64,000 nucleotides of DNA. It comes from Ciborinia camelliae. Lineage: Eukaryota; Ascomycota; Leotiomycetes; Helotiales; Sclerotiniaceae. Where the stretch lies: contig JANPYM010000013.1 of the NCBI GenBank assembly GCA_025890175.1, forward strand, positions 946,777-1,010,776. Direction: 5' to 3'. This document shows positions 47,717-58,686 of the stretch, in pieces. The position numbers and the translations under genes were made by a program. The first letter of the stretch is position 1; each line of letters opens with the position of its first letter. The notes beneath the pieces are model-generated. The model did not search any database. It saw only the letters and a list, made by a program, of their open reading frames with translations, and was not told the DNA's origin.

Positions 47717-48058
47717 AGGAAAGCATAATGAACATAATAATGAACAAATACTCTGAAGTACATACATGATGTTCACATTTTTCTCATGGGCGGTATCGGG
47801 GCATTGAAAACTTGATTCAAATTTCGAGTACATAGGCTGAAGGGCTCACTTGTTCGGTAAGATCCGGATAGACTCAATGGTGGCTCTGGAATATGCTTGT
47901 GTCATATCGTTTCATTGCAAGCTATTTACTGGCATAATGTCCAAAAAAAATTAAAAGTCTCAGCTGAGTATTCAAAGCACAATATTTCCTATTTCATCCC
48001 CTGAAAAATCCATACTTTCTTCCATAAACTCGAAAGCTCCAACACTATTAAACCTGCC

Positions 48059-48773
48059 CTATGATATTCGATATGCACTGGACCGCATCATTAGCATTTT
48101 CTTGTCTAGATGTATGACCACTTACTCATAAATAACCTCCGCTCCCTTTCTTATCCCACTACCAATCCACATCCCACAATTTACCTTCTCACTGTATCGC
48201 TCATCCCCCGTTTCCATCTCAATAAACAACCTAAACTTGTAACTATTCGGATCAACTTGATCCGCCAACATGGGATCAGCTAGTTGAGATAACACTTCGG
48301 AAGGCCCTGTTCTCCATCCATGAGTTTTTATCGCAATACGTGCGGGAGGATCATCATGGGTTTGGAGTAAATAGTTTGTTTCTAGACGGGCGGAGCCGTC
48401 GGGAATTATTAGTTGGCTGTCTTGTCCTCCGGGCTATGGGCTGTCAGTGAGGGAGAAGTGAAGGGAGAGGTAGAAGGGAGAGGTAGAAGGGAGAGGTAGA
48501 AGGGAGAGGTAGAAGGGAGAGGTAGAAGGGAGAGGTTAGGTGGTGTACCAAGACTATTCCTGATCCCCATGATCCAGACCACATGCCACCGGTGAATGAT
48601 ATCCAATTTCGATGTCCGAATGGTGTTGGCCCCACTGAGATTCGAGGGTTTAGGGAAACAGACATGCGGAAATCGAGATTTAGACTAGGATGGGGAAGTG
48701 ATAGATCTGGATGGGGATATGCAGATGCGTGGGTATTGGCGTCAACTTGATTTCCTCTGCGAACTATTAGCAC
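48059..48773 (-). CDS. DUF3237-domain protein
   Basis: Three exons: 48773-48549, 48433-48126 and a 19-nt last exon 48077-48059, about 183 residues. Blocks typical of the family in order: RISVGPTPFGHRNWISFTGG, PGGQDSQLIIPDGSARLETN, NYLLQTHDDPPARIAI, DPNSYKFRLFIEMETGD and, after the last splice, VIYDAYRIS. The last intron has a perfect GTAAGT donor and a TGCTAATG branch site; without it the protein stops at VIYE and lacks the usual ending. Intron 1 contains a 13-bp minisatellite. The family's biochemical role is unknown to me. The gene is convergent with bna6. The start is the first Met; the family core begins about 22 residues later. Confidence 0.8.
48463..48537. repeat. 13-bp minisatellite inside an intron
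   Basis: Nearly six tandem units of GGGAGAGGTAGAA, within intron 1 of the DUF3237 gene. The unit is not a multiple of three, as expected for non-coding sequence. Confidence 0.9.
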
Positions 48774-48987
48774 TCTATATTATCCACGTAAACTTCGTGG
48801 ATTCAAAATATGGGATTTCAACATTCGAGGGTTAGATTTTCAAAGTTCCAAACGATGGAAAATGAAACATTCAACTAGTATTAAATATACAAGGGTAGAT
48901 TTTATAGCAAACAAACCAATGAAATGAATATAAGATGTAGCGTGCATCGGGCCGTCGGTCGAAAATCCGAGGCGTTCAGTTACGAAA

Positions 48988-49356
48988 TCATGAAATGTCA
49001 TACTTAGAGCCATAGTTCATATTCCACATGAACGGCTGATCGTGCGACGGCGAAGTCCATCTCTGGGTCGCCGAATCTTGTATTGTAGCAGCAGGAGTAG
49101 AACTCTCTTTCCATCCATCAGACATTCGAGGAGCATCCGGCTCAACACTACTTCCGAGGTTTCGCCGTGCAATTTGAGGACCATGTACATTCCAATCCTC
49201 TCGGGGTGACGAGGGATTCATTTCGGATTGAATTTTCAAGCGATTTATTTCCTGCTGACGTACTTGTGTGGTATCTGGTATGGGTGGTAGTGGTGGAATA
49301 CGATTTTGGAGAAAGGTGAATGATGAATATACTTGGTTGAGATGTTCGGATTCCAT
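48988..49356 (-). CDS. Small hypothetical protein
   Basis: Single-exon frame of 122 residues with normal, hydrophilic composition, starting MESEHLNQVYSSF and ending NMNYGSKYDIS. It has a short predicted helical part (VRQQEINRLKIQSEM) and Pro/Ser-rich remainder. No domain, signal peptide or membrane segment. The N-terminal LQNRIPPLPPIPDT could be a low-complexity linker. It is called because the frame is clean and nothing better occupies the DNA, but it may be only an open frame. Confidence 0.4.
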   Translation of the reverse strand: MESEHLNQVYSSFTFLQNRIPPLPPIPDTTQVRQQEINRLKIQSEMNPSSPREDWNVHGPQIARRNLGSSVEPDAPRMSDGWKESSTPAATIQDSATQRWTSPSHDQPFMWNMNYGSKYDIS

Positions 49357-49726
49357 TTGATTAAAGAGCTAATAAGCTGGGGGGAGGAGGACGATTGATT
49401 TGGATATGGAATGCGCTCAAATCGATCGAGGAAGAAAATTAATGTCATACAACTCGCCAAAAATCTAAAAATTGAAATTCACTCCCAACATCTACTTTGA
49501 ATATTTCAACAACATATCACGTGATTATCAAAACAATAATTTTTAAGGCTTTACAAACTACGCAGTACGAGTTGCGAAATGGATTATAAAGGGATGTCAA
49601 GCAGCCGGATCCAAAGCTTATATATCTAGAATTTAAAGCTTCTTTTTAAACTTCATTATTAATAGTGTTAACGAGAAAGTGGAGTGGATACAATTCGAAA
49701 AGCACGAAAATGATAAAAAAGTAGTA

Positions 49727-49820
49727 CGCCTTCGGTGGGTCTCGAACCCACAACCTTGGGCTTTCAATGCTAGGTACTAGCTTAAAAGGCCCACGCGCTA
49801 ACCAATTGTGCCACGAAGGC
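49727..49820 (-). tRNA. tRNA-Lys (TTT), intron-containing
   Basis: Acceptor stem GCCTTCG/CGAAGGC, T arm GTGGGTTCGAGACCCAC. The anticodon stem TGGGC/GCCCA encloses loop CTTTTAA, giving anticodon TTT. An intron of about 20 nt (GCTAGTACCTAGCATTGAAA) follows the loop. Confidence 0.88.
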
Positions 49821-50471
49821 TGTACATTCGATAATTGCTTGAATTGTTGAAATGCTGACCTCGTATTCAGGATTATATCATTAATAAAATTACCATGCTA
49901 AGATACTCCCGGTATTGACCACATAGACATAACCAAAATAATCTTGCATATTCACCACCACCATCCTCATACAAAAACACCACCTCGGGGTACAAGTTCA
50001 ACTTGCGAAATAAAGTATTTTCATATATTTACCAATATCTGATGATGAGAATTCGGTATGTTGATGTGTCAATACGCCACGAACAGAGTTGCTAGTAAAA
50101 CAAAATGGAAGATCCATCAAAGGGATGCACGATATTGCATAGCTTTGCATCGGAGTTTCAAGATTTGGCTGCAAGATAAATGGGAAGAACATCAAGGAGT
50201 TCAAGGCCAATAATGTCACAAGAGGTCAACTTGCATGGAGTCCGTTCTTTCTATGTTGTTTGTTTATTTTTTTGATATAAAAGTGGTCCAAGAGTATGAA
50301 TTCTCCACCCTTTTCCTTCTTAGAAGATGCCACTTAGTAAGTTTGGAACTGGGAACTCCACCTGCTAATCAGCCGCTAATTAATAATTTTTTTGCAGAAC
50401 TTTCCCTCCGTCTCGTAGCGCTATAAGTCCTCAAAGAATGGGAGAACTTCCATCAAACAAATAGAAAGCCT

Positions 50472-50572
50472 GCCCGGCTAGCTCAATCGGTAGAGCGTGT
50501 GACTCTTATGATTCAATATCTATGAGTTCTTCTGAAATCACAAGGTTGGGGGTTCGACCCCCCCGTTGGGCT
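50472..50572 (+). tRNA. tRNA-Lys (CTT), intron-containing
   Basis: Acceptor stem GCCCGGC/GTTGGGC, D arm GCTCAATCGGTAGAGC, and T arm GGGGGTTCGACCCCC. The anticodon stem TGTGA/TCACA encloses loop CTCTTAT, giving anticodon CTT; an intron of about 28 nt follows. Confidence 0.9.
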
Positions 50573-50966
50573 CAATTCCCTTCATTAGAAATATTTTTTG
50601 ACTTCTTTGTCGACATTTTTTTGGGTTTTTAGAGGGAGGAGAGGAGAGGGGGCAAAGAGGGGAAGAAAATCATAAAAGTAAGAGGGGGGAAGTAGGAAGA
50701 AAATGAAACTTTTGACGCTCAGTTAGCCCTCAAGGCCCTCAAGCACAACATCAGAGTGGCTATCTTCACTCACATCACTGTTCCTGGTAGGTAGTCGGGA
50801 GCTTGCAGACCCACGCTCAACCAATCGTGCAAACCGGGCTTGTGTTTGCTTTGTTTGATGTCCGGTGGCCCACCCCCCCCCCCCGCCTTTCTCAAAATTA
50901 CGACGAACTCAAGATCAATGCAAATCCAAAAAAAAAAGCCCCCCAAAAAATATCAAAAAATTTGAG

Positions 50967-51053
50967 TCTCTCAGGCGCGAGTCGAACGCGCGACATCCAG
51001 ATAACAATATGCAATTACAGTCTGACGTCATAAACCAACTAGACGACCGAGAG
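50967..51053 (-). tRNA. tRNA-Tyr (GTA), intron-containing
   Basis: Acceptor stem CTCTCGG with CTGAGAG, discriminator A, T arm GCGCGTTCGACTCGCGC. Anticodon stem TCAGA/TCTGG with loop CTGTAA, giving anticodon GTA; an intron of about 13 nt follows. Eukaryotic tRNA-Tyr typically starts with C and has an intron, which agrees. Confidence 0.88.
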
Positions 51054-52196
51054 TGTTTTCGAGTGAGGCTCGAATGGTCAATGTTTGATGTGTTTGATGA
51101 ATGTAGTGTTGAAATTTGAAGATATGTTGGTAGATATGGGTAAATTCCGTGGGGCAGTGGGGATCTTCAGTTGTCGATCTAAGTGGACGGATGTTTAAGG
51201 GCCACGGCCACTGCCACTCCCAACCACAACCCGCCGAGACTTTCACGAAAAAGAAGGATGCAAAAGATTTCTCTTCTGCAAGCATAGCATAGCTTAGTTC
51301 GAGGTCTTGGTTGATCTTCAAAAGATAGGTACAAACTCAGTTGTTCTTGTTCTCCAAAAATACTCATTGCCGCTGGTTAATCACTGCAAAAGTTCGGTTT
51401 GAGCAATCCATCAATAAGTAAGGTTGGATAATACCGGAAGCCTCTGTTAAAGAATTCAAGTGGTCTCTCTTTTTTATTAAATGGTTCGATCATCTACTCA
51501 TTCCACTTATAATAACCTATTTTTCGTTGCACAATAACCCAGGACTTTTAAGAGTCGTTGAACTTTTAGCCCGAAATCGTTACTGCCTTTGAGGTATCTT
51601 ATATCAAAGGGATGCCGTTTGGATCATGGCAGCTTAGTTTGCCTGTTTTTTATTAAAAAGCAACCCGACACCAACACGAAACCTAACTACCTTCAAAGGA
51701 TCACGGCATGAAGATGTTCGGCTTAAGAACCACCGNNNNNNNNNNTCATATATTTACCAATATCTGATGATGAGAATTCGGTATGTTGATGTGTCAATAC
51801 GCCACGAACAGAGTTGCTAGTAAAACAAAATGGAAGATCCATCAAAGGGATGCACGATATTGCATAGCTTTGCATCGGAGTTTCAAGATTTGGCTGCAAG
51901 ATAAATGGGAAGAACATCAAGGAGTTCAAGGCCAATAATGTCACAAGAGGTCAACTTGCATGGAGTCCGTTCTTTCTATGTTGTTTGTTTATTTTTTTGA
52001 TATAAAAGTGGTCCAAGAGTATGAATTCTCCACCCTTTTCCTTCTTAGAAGATGCCACTTAGTAAGTTTGGAACTGGGAACTCCACCTGCTAATCAGCCG
52101 CTAATTAATAATTTTTTTGCAGAACTTTCCCTCCGTCTCGTAGCGCTATAAGTCCTCAAAGAATGGGAGAACTTCCATCAAACAAATAGAAAGCCT

Positions 52197-52297
52197 GCCC
52201 GGCTAGCTCAATCGGTAGAGCGTGTGACTCTTATGATTCAATATCTATGAGTTCTTCTGAAATCACAAGGTTGGGGGTTCGACCCCCCCGTTGGGCT
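52197..52297 (+). tRNA. tRNA-Lys (CTT), second copy
   Basis: Identical to the gene at 50472-50572; lies in the right copy of the duplicated segment, so it may not be a separate locus. Confidence 0.85.
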
Positions 52298-52689
52298 CAA
52301 TTCCCTTCATTAGAAATATTTTTTGACTTCTTTGTCGACATTTTTTTGGGTTTTTAGAGGGAGGAGAGGAGAGGGGGCAAAGAGGGGAAGAAAATCATAA
52401 AAGTAAGAGGGGGGAAGTAGGAAGAAAATGAAACTTTTGACGCTCAGTTAGCCCTCAAGGCCCTCAAGCACAACATCAGAGTGGCTATCTTCACTCACAT
52501 CACTGTTCCTGGTAGGTAGTCGGGAGCTTGCAGACCCACGCTCAACCAATCGTGCAAACCGGGCTTGTGTTTGCTTTGTTTGATGTCCGGTGGCCCACCC
52601 CCCCCCGCCTTTCTCAAAATTACGACGAACTCAAGATCAATGCAAATCCAAAAAAAAAAAGCCCCCCAAAAAATATCAAAAAATTTGAG

Positions 52690-52776
52690 TCTCTCAGGCG
52701 CGAGTCGAACGCGCGACATCCAGATAACAATATGCAATTACAGTCTGACGTCATAAACCAACTAGACGACCGAGAG
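52690..52776 (-). tRNA. tRNA-Tyr (GTA), second copy
   Basis: Identical to the gene at 50967-51053; lies in the right copy of the duplicated segment, so it may not be a separate locus. Confidence 0.85.
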
Positions 52777-53458
52777 TGTTTTCGAGTGAGGCTCGAATGG
52801 TCAATGTTTGATGTGTTTGATGAATGTAGTGTTGAAATTTGAAGATATGTTGGTAGATATGGGTAAATTCCGTGGGGCAGTGGGGATCTTCAGTTGTCGA
52901 TCTAAGTGGACGGATGTTTAAGGGCCACGGCCACTGCCACTCCCAACCACAACCCGCCGAGACTTTCACGAAAAAGAAGGATGCAAAAGATTTCTCTTCT
53001 GCAAGCATAGCATAGCTTAGTTCGAGGTCTTGGTTGATCTTCAAAAGATAGGTACAAACTCAGTTGTTCTTGTTCTCCAAAAATACTCATTGCCGCTGGT
53101 TAATCACTGCAAAAGTTCGGTTTGAGCAATCCATCAATAAGTAAGGTTGGATAATACCGGAAGCCTCTGTTAAAGAATTCAAGTGGTCTCTCTTTTTTAT
53201 TAAATGGTTCGATCATCTACTCATTCCACTTATAATAACCTATTTTTCGTTGCACAATAACCCAGGACTTTTAAGAGTCGTTGAACTTTTAGCCCGAAAT
53301 CGTTACTGCCTTTGAGGTATCTTATATCAAAGGGATGCCGTTTGGATCATGGCAGCTTAGTTTGCCTGTTTTTTATTAAAAAGCAACCCGACACCAACAC
53401 GAAACCTAACTACCTTCAAAGGATCACGGCATGAAGATGTTCGGCTTAAGAACCACCG

Positions 53459-54851
53459 AGATTTGCTAAATCTATCCGGGAAGAATCGAAGTCAAAATAC
53501 AAAGAAAAGTATGCGTTACAAATTAAAGTGCAATATCAAAAGGGTTCATCAGCCCTGCTTATGTGATCAACCTACACTACACCTATCACTTTACTATTTC
53601 GGTGCTTCCAATAGGTAGTTTGGACTAGCAGACAAGATGCAAGAACTTTCAGTGTTCTAAATCGTTTGAATTTACCAAATTATTTTAATATCCCTCTCTA
53701 CGAGAGGTACATCGCAGAAAAGAAAATAGCGTTCGTTGTAACAACCACGAAAACCCAAAAAAGATGGCACAGCTAAATAAGCCGATACAAAAAAGAAACT
53801 AACTTGCCGATTGTTCTATGGCAATTGAGACGAACATTTCATCTTAGTGGTTTGTGTCTAGGTAAGTAAATTATCTGGAGATTTGAAAGATACTTTGGAT
53901 GATCAATCAGTGGCCCGACCAACTTCATATATGGAGGAAAAGAAGATAGAAGATAGGATCTAATAAGAATGGAGATGTAAATGATGAAATATCTAGAACG
54001 GTAGGCCAGGAATGATGAGTAGACAGTCTACCCGGAGATTTTCAGACGAAACTCTTTTTATATGTATATTTATTTCTAATGCTCAAGATCTTGATATATG
54101 AAGGACTGTGAATCTCTCGAATATATTCCAATATTCCACTCGAGTCAATCTCTCAAAATATGTATGGAATGAGTGGAATCTAAAAGGGAAATTTTCAAAA
54201 GAGTCTTGACACACAAAACTTCAGATAATTAGACCGCTATAGATAATTGGGTTGGTCATATTAGACGAAGGGGGCGTAAGAGAATAAGAATGCCACCAAG
54301 GTTTTCGAGGTTAATGGAAACGAATATAAGGGCAAGAATATCAGTGGCTTGGTATCATCTTATAATTTCAGACAATATCAAAATTTGGAACTTCTATTTG
54401 TAACTTTATGCATCATGATACCATCCTATTACGCTCAATGGCTAGAATATTGAGGATCTACATGACCGTTCATTTACCCCTATCACTCCAGATTATATAG
54501 TCTGAATTTTATTTTCTACTCAAAGTTCTATCCACTACTACTCTGTTTTGTTAATACTAAATAATCAGGCTATCCAACATCAACTCGAGCGTTTGTTCAC
54601 TCTCGTGTTTTGAATAACAAGATTGTGGCCCTTTTTTGAGTAGACTCAGTTCACAGATTATTTCATGTTTGCAAATTCAATAGTGAGTAAGAAATGAAAG
54701 CATCATAAGGAGGTATTGATGTAATTAAACCTTGTTTCATTCGTTTGGATTGAAGATGTAATGTCTTGCTATCATCTCTATCCTAAGAATCCACCTTCAA
54801 TGCCTAGCCCAAGTCTTAATGGAAGGTGAAATCTAGAACAGAACCAACGTT
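53459..54851. other. AT-rich intergenic region
   Basis: No gene, RNA or repeat could be supported here. Confidence 0.45.
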
Positions 54852-55418
54852 TCAAGACCTGATGCATGTCGGCTCCAAAGCTGATTTACGATTCCAATAA
54901 TACAGACCCCAAATGTCCACAGGGATATGACGTGTATAATATCGCCAATCCAAACCGTGAACATACTGCGAGCGGGGTATGTCGTGCCGAAAAATAAGAA
55001 CTCCATATCTCTCCGACCAACGCCCTGTCCTGGCTGATGTGTAAGGAATTTTTCCATTATTTTGAAACCTTACTATAACTTCCGTCATGCTGAAGAAAAC
55101 CTCACGAGAAGGTATCGGTGCGTCGTGGGGAAAGATGACATATGTGGGTATCAAATCAACGTGCCTCACATTCGGCGTGTATTCCGGACTGTTTTCATGT
55201 ATAGCCTCAAATCCGACTTTATCATAATTTCCGTGCTTCCAGCCTTGTACTTGTTCGAGGGGTTGGGGCGTGCCGTAGGTTGTAGCTCTCATGCCATCGT
55301 AAAAGAAATATTGTGGACTAGCTAAATTCAATATGTTGGTTGTATTGCTGTCGAATATCCGCCTGTATAAAAGTAGCATTAGCAGAGAAATTTTGATCAT
55401 GTTTAGCTTGTTGAACAA
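54852..55418 (-). CDS. Hypothetical protein, probably a 3' exon
   Basis: Open frame of 188 codons with normal composition, rich in Tyr and Trp, for example FFYDGMRATTYGTPQPLEQ, NVRHVDLIPTYVIFPHDAP and GLDWRYYTRHIPVDIWGLYY. Near its start the DNA shows a branch-like TGCTAATG, a pyrimidine stretch and an ATACAG acceptor (just before 55366). The real exon may therefore start there and the upstream exon or exons be unrecognised, with the first 18 codons being intron. No domain recognised. If the frame is complete, the first 20 residues would be a weak hydrophobic leader. Confidence 0.4.
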   Translation of the reverse strand: MFNKLNMIKISLLMLLLYRRIFDSNTTNILNLASPQYFFYDGMRATTYGTPQPLEQVQGWKHGNYDKVGFEAIHENSPEYTPNVRHVDLIPTYVIFPHDAPIPSREVFFSMTEVIVRFQNNGKIPYTSARTGRWSERYGVLIFRHDIPRSQYVHGLDWRYYTRHIPVDIWGLYYWNRKSALEPTCIRS

Positions 55419-57488
55419 CCTCTGATCCCAGGTTTAGTTTCTTGGAAGAAACCGGGCATTCTGGCTATTAGAATCTACTTGATGAATACCTGGTATATTA
55501 CAGTTAATAAGTCAATACATAGATGAAGGGGGAAGTATGATAATACCTCTTCAGACACGAGAATAGAATATGAAGTCCTATTGTAATTTTGTTGTGTACA
55601 ATATTGTTGCGTAAACAAGACTTGAACTGTCGTGTCAACCAGAAACAATATAGCATAGGACTGAAAGGAAGGGGTCGGCGCTATAGTTTATCGATATCAA
55701 CCGGAAGGTGCCATGGTGTAGGCTAAACCAAACGTTGACGATGGAATGACTTGAACTTTTGGTGGAGAAATATGGAGAAATATGGAGGAAACAGCATTCA
55801 ACCAGAATCGACCGAAATTCTAGTTCTGGATAGGAAAGTTGGAGATAGTTTTACCTCCAGGGAACCAATAATTCTTCCAGTAGTCCGGACTGCAATCCAA
55901 CATTAAGAGATTCCTGATTCTTGAACTTATCTTATATTTGAATTGATTTGGAGTACTAGAATGATTTGGAATCGAAAAGTTATTTGAAATACAAATACTA
56001 CATAAAATGATATACGTATTAAAATAATCGAAACATTCTTACTGATTTCGAGCGTTGAAGGGTTGTTTATCAGGACTGCAGTCCGAACTATTGAACACCC
56101 TGATCAAATCTCTAGTTTTGGTCTGTTCGTCATAAGGAACCAAGGTATACATTCTATGAATTGAATGGATTTAGGCAGTATATTATACAGTAGGTTTCCA
56201 TCATGGATTGAGTTCATTTGGAAGAAAGAAGAAACCCAATGTGGCCAAAGTTTGAGGTATACCTGATGTCTTATTCTCGACTGCCTAGGTTTGAAGATGC
56301 ATAGGAAGAGCCATCACGTTATTCGTGTTGCCTGACTTGAGCCCACTTGATTTGATGAGTTCACGAGAAGATCAACTATTATCTCACTAAGGAATCGTAA
56401 GGATCGCAACCATTACACCAATTTCACAACGGGCTGGTCCTACCAGCTGGACCATGAACATTAGCAAGGAGTGGAGTATGGCTACTTTGTACATTCGAAC
56501 AGACGTACAACATAAGCATTCTATAACGGACGCCACAAGTATCAATGAAATTTTAAAATTCATTATGGTCGTTTTGGGTTCTAATTTATCTTAATGTGCA
56601 GAACTAGACTTTGATACTTATTAACCATTCATCAAATAAGCCTTACAGCACCCGTGTAACAGAACAAAATACATTACTTTGCGGGAACTAAGATGGCGCA
56701 GAAATAATGACATGAAAAACGGGAAGTGGAGAGAAATTTGAAGAACGAAACCACCAATATAAGGGTGCGCTTGCACCTGAGAAAGAGGCTTCAGGGCAGA
56801 TGAATCATCGAGCAAGTTTGACGGGTCTATAGCAAGGACCTAATGAAAAGATTGTGCGATAATTCAGGAAATCCGGCAATGGCGGACCAGACACGAAGTT
56901 AATCGAGCCTAAGCAAGGGATAAATAATAGGCAGAACCCATTGAATCCAACAAGCTTCTTGATATCCTTGTACAGATATGCAACAAAGACCATTATCGAG
57001 CATTTACAAGGTGCCCATTACTTGGTTTGGATCACACTGTGTTGAATTATTACTTTGCAAGGTCTTGAAGCCATCAACTTTGTCAAGAATACTGGATAAA
57101 TACCCCTGGATAGATATGCAATAGATCGCGATATGTTTGCAATAGGATTTGAAGCATCCTTCAAATATCGAGGAAAGTGTAAAGTGTCAAAAGAGCAGGC
57201 CATGACGGAAAATTGCTCGAGTTATGTGACCCCAATCTTGATAGCTATTCAAGCCCAGCTTACCTATTGCCCTACAAAGTATTATTGAATGGCATAGGAG
57301 ATCCTAAGTAAGGTGATGATTAAACTTTCTCAACCTTGGTGTAAATCTCACGAAGTCAAAGATATTATCAAAATATATATTGGCACGTGATGCGGCGGGA
57401 TGCGGCAAGCGGCCGCAAATCCGCTTGAACTTCTTGACTTCTATTTACTTTTCTAAGCAATCCTCACTCTCCATCAGCACCCCGCAAA
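55419..57488. other. Intergenic region upstream of atp12
   Basis: No supported gene. Several minus-strand frames of about 60 codons (56621-57203) lack features and splice support. A GCGGCCGC site is at about 57409. Confidence 0.45.
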
Positions 57489-58686
57489 ATGAAGCGCATC
57501 AGTCAATTACCGGTGGTAAATGGCCTGAAAGGCCTACGAATATGCCAACGTCAAGGTTTTGCTCCATTGAGCCAACGATGCATACACACAACACCACCTT
57601 CGCCTGCAACAGTTGCACCTGCGGCATTTACGGCATCTGGCCCACCCCCAGCTCCACCAACTCCCAGTGCTGAGCATGTTGATATCCGGGTTGCCAGGAG
57701 GAGAAAGCAAGCAGAGTTACTCAAGAAGGGTCAAGATATCAGGGCTGTAGCTAGTGGGAAAGGTGGCGGAACGGCGAAAACGAAGAGGTTTTGGAAGGAT
57801 GTTCATGTCCTGCATACCGAAGGTATTGTTACCTCTGCCAGTTCCTAGTTCTTCTGGAGTATCGGAATTGCTAACCAATCTTGAAATTACAGAGGGATTA
57901 CAAGTATTCCTCGATAAAAGGCCTCTCCGAAGACCATCCAAAGACATCCTCACAATACCACATCATAAACCACATTTGGCCACAGCCATCGCCTTGGAAT
58001 GGGATCTTCTCGTATCGGTACAACAAGCTTTGAAAACCCATCTTATACCGATGACATCTCTCGTTAACCGTGCGCTCGATATTGCAGACGAAGACAAGGA
58101 GGGGAAAGACACAATAAGAAATAACATTGTTACGACGATGATGCGATATCTCGATACCGATTCACTCTTATGCTGGGCACCTGAAGCGCCTGAAGATCCA
58201 CCAGGTTACGAATCACACGTTGATAGAATCGAAAGTTTACGAACCATTCAGAGGAGATCTGCAGAGCCTATAATCCAATTCTTGTCCGAGAAGGTTTGGC
58301 CTGGGGTGGAACTTATACCAGTTTTGGATGCGGATAGTATTGTACCTAAGAGTCAACCACAAATGACTAAGGATATAATAAGAGGATGGGTTTCCGGGTT
58401 ATCTGCGTTTGAGCTTGCAGGATTAGAAAGAGGTGTGTTGGCTGGAAAAGGTCTACTTGGAGCTGCAAGATTACTGGTTGAATGGAGTGTTGAATTAGCA
58501 CATTTGCGAGATGATGCAGCCGAAAAGAAGTTCGGTGTGGAAGAGGCAGCCAAAGCTTCAAGCTTGGAGGTGGATTGGCAGACTGGTATGTGGGGAGCTG
58601 TTGAAGATACACATGATGTTGAGAGGGAAGATATAAGGAGGCAATTGGGGAGTGTAGTATTACTTGTATCAGGAGAGAGGAAATAG
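57489..58686 (+). CDS. atp12: ATP12, assembly chaperone of mitochondrial F1-ATPase
   Basis: Two exons, 57489-57822 and 57893-58686, about 375 residues; intron 70 nt with GCTAACC branch site. In yeast Atp12 binds the F1 alpha subunit and is needed to assemble F1 in the matrix. The N-terminus is basic, hydroxylated and lacks acids (MKRISQLPVVNGLKGLRICQ), as expected for a mitochondrial presequence, followed by a Pro/Ala-rich linker. The domain begins at RFWKDVHVLHTEEGLQVFLD, spanning the splice. It then shows PLRRPSKDILTIP, ATAIALEWDLL, LIPMTSLVNRALDI and MRYLDTDSLLCWAPE, all characteristic. The C-terminus contains the conserved SGLSAFELAGLERGVLAGK region. Length fits. Confidence 0.95.

Larger units (their letters stand above)
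50021..51735. repeat. 1.7-kb duplicated segment, left copy (ends at gap)
   Basis: Practically identical to 51746-53458. The differences seen are homopolymer lengths (a C run near 50873-50884 and an A run near 50930-50938). The copy ends exactly at the N run 51736-51745, and the right copy starts exactly after it. This is what two overlapping, unmerged contig ends would give. Confidence 0.9.
51746..53458. repeat. 1.7-kb duplicated segment, right copy
   Basis: Same as 50021-51735 apart from homopolymer lengths; offset 1725 bases on the left and 1723 on the right. It continues into unique sequence at 53459, whereas the left copy's unique flank is on its left side. Confidence 0.9.

Noticed and set aside
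51723..53090. Short frames in the right copy of the 1.7-kb duplication
   Set aside because: Repeated from the left copy and overlapping tRNA genes; no protein features.
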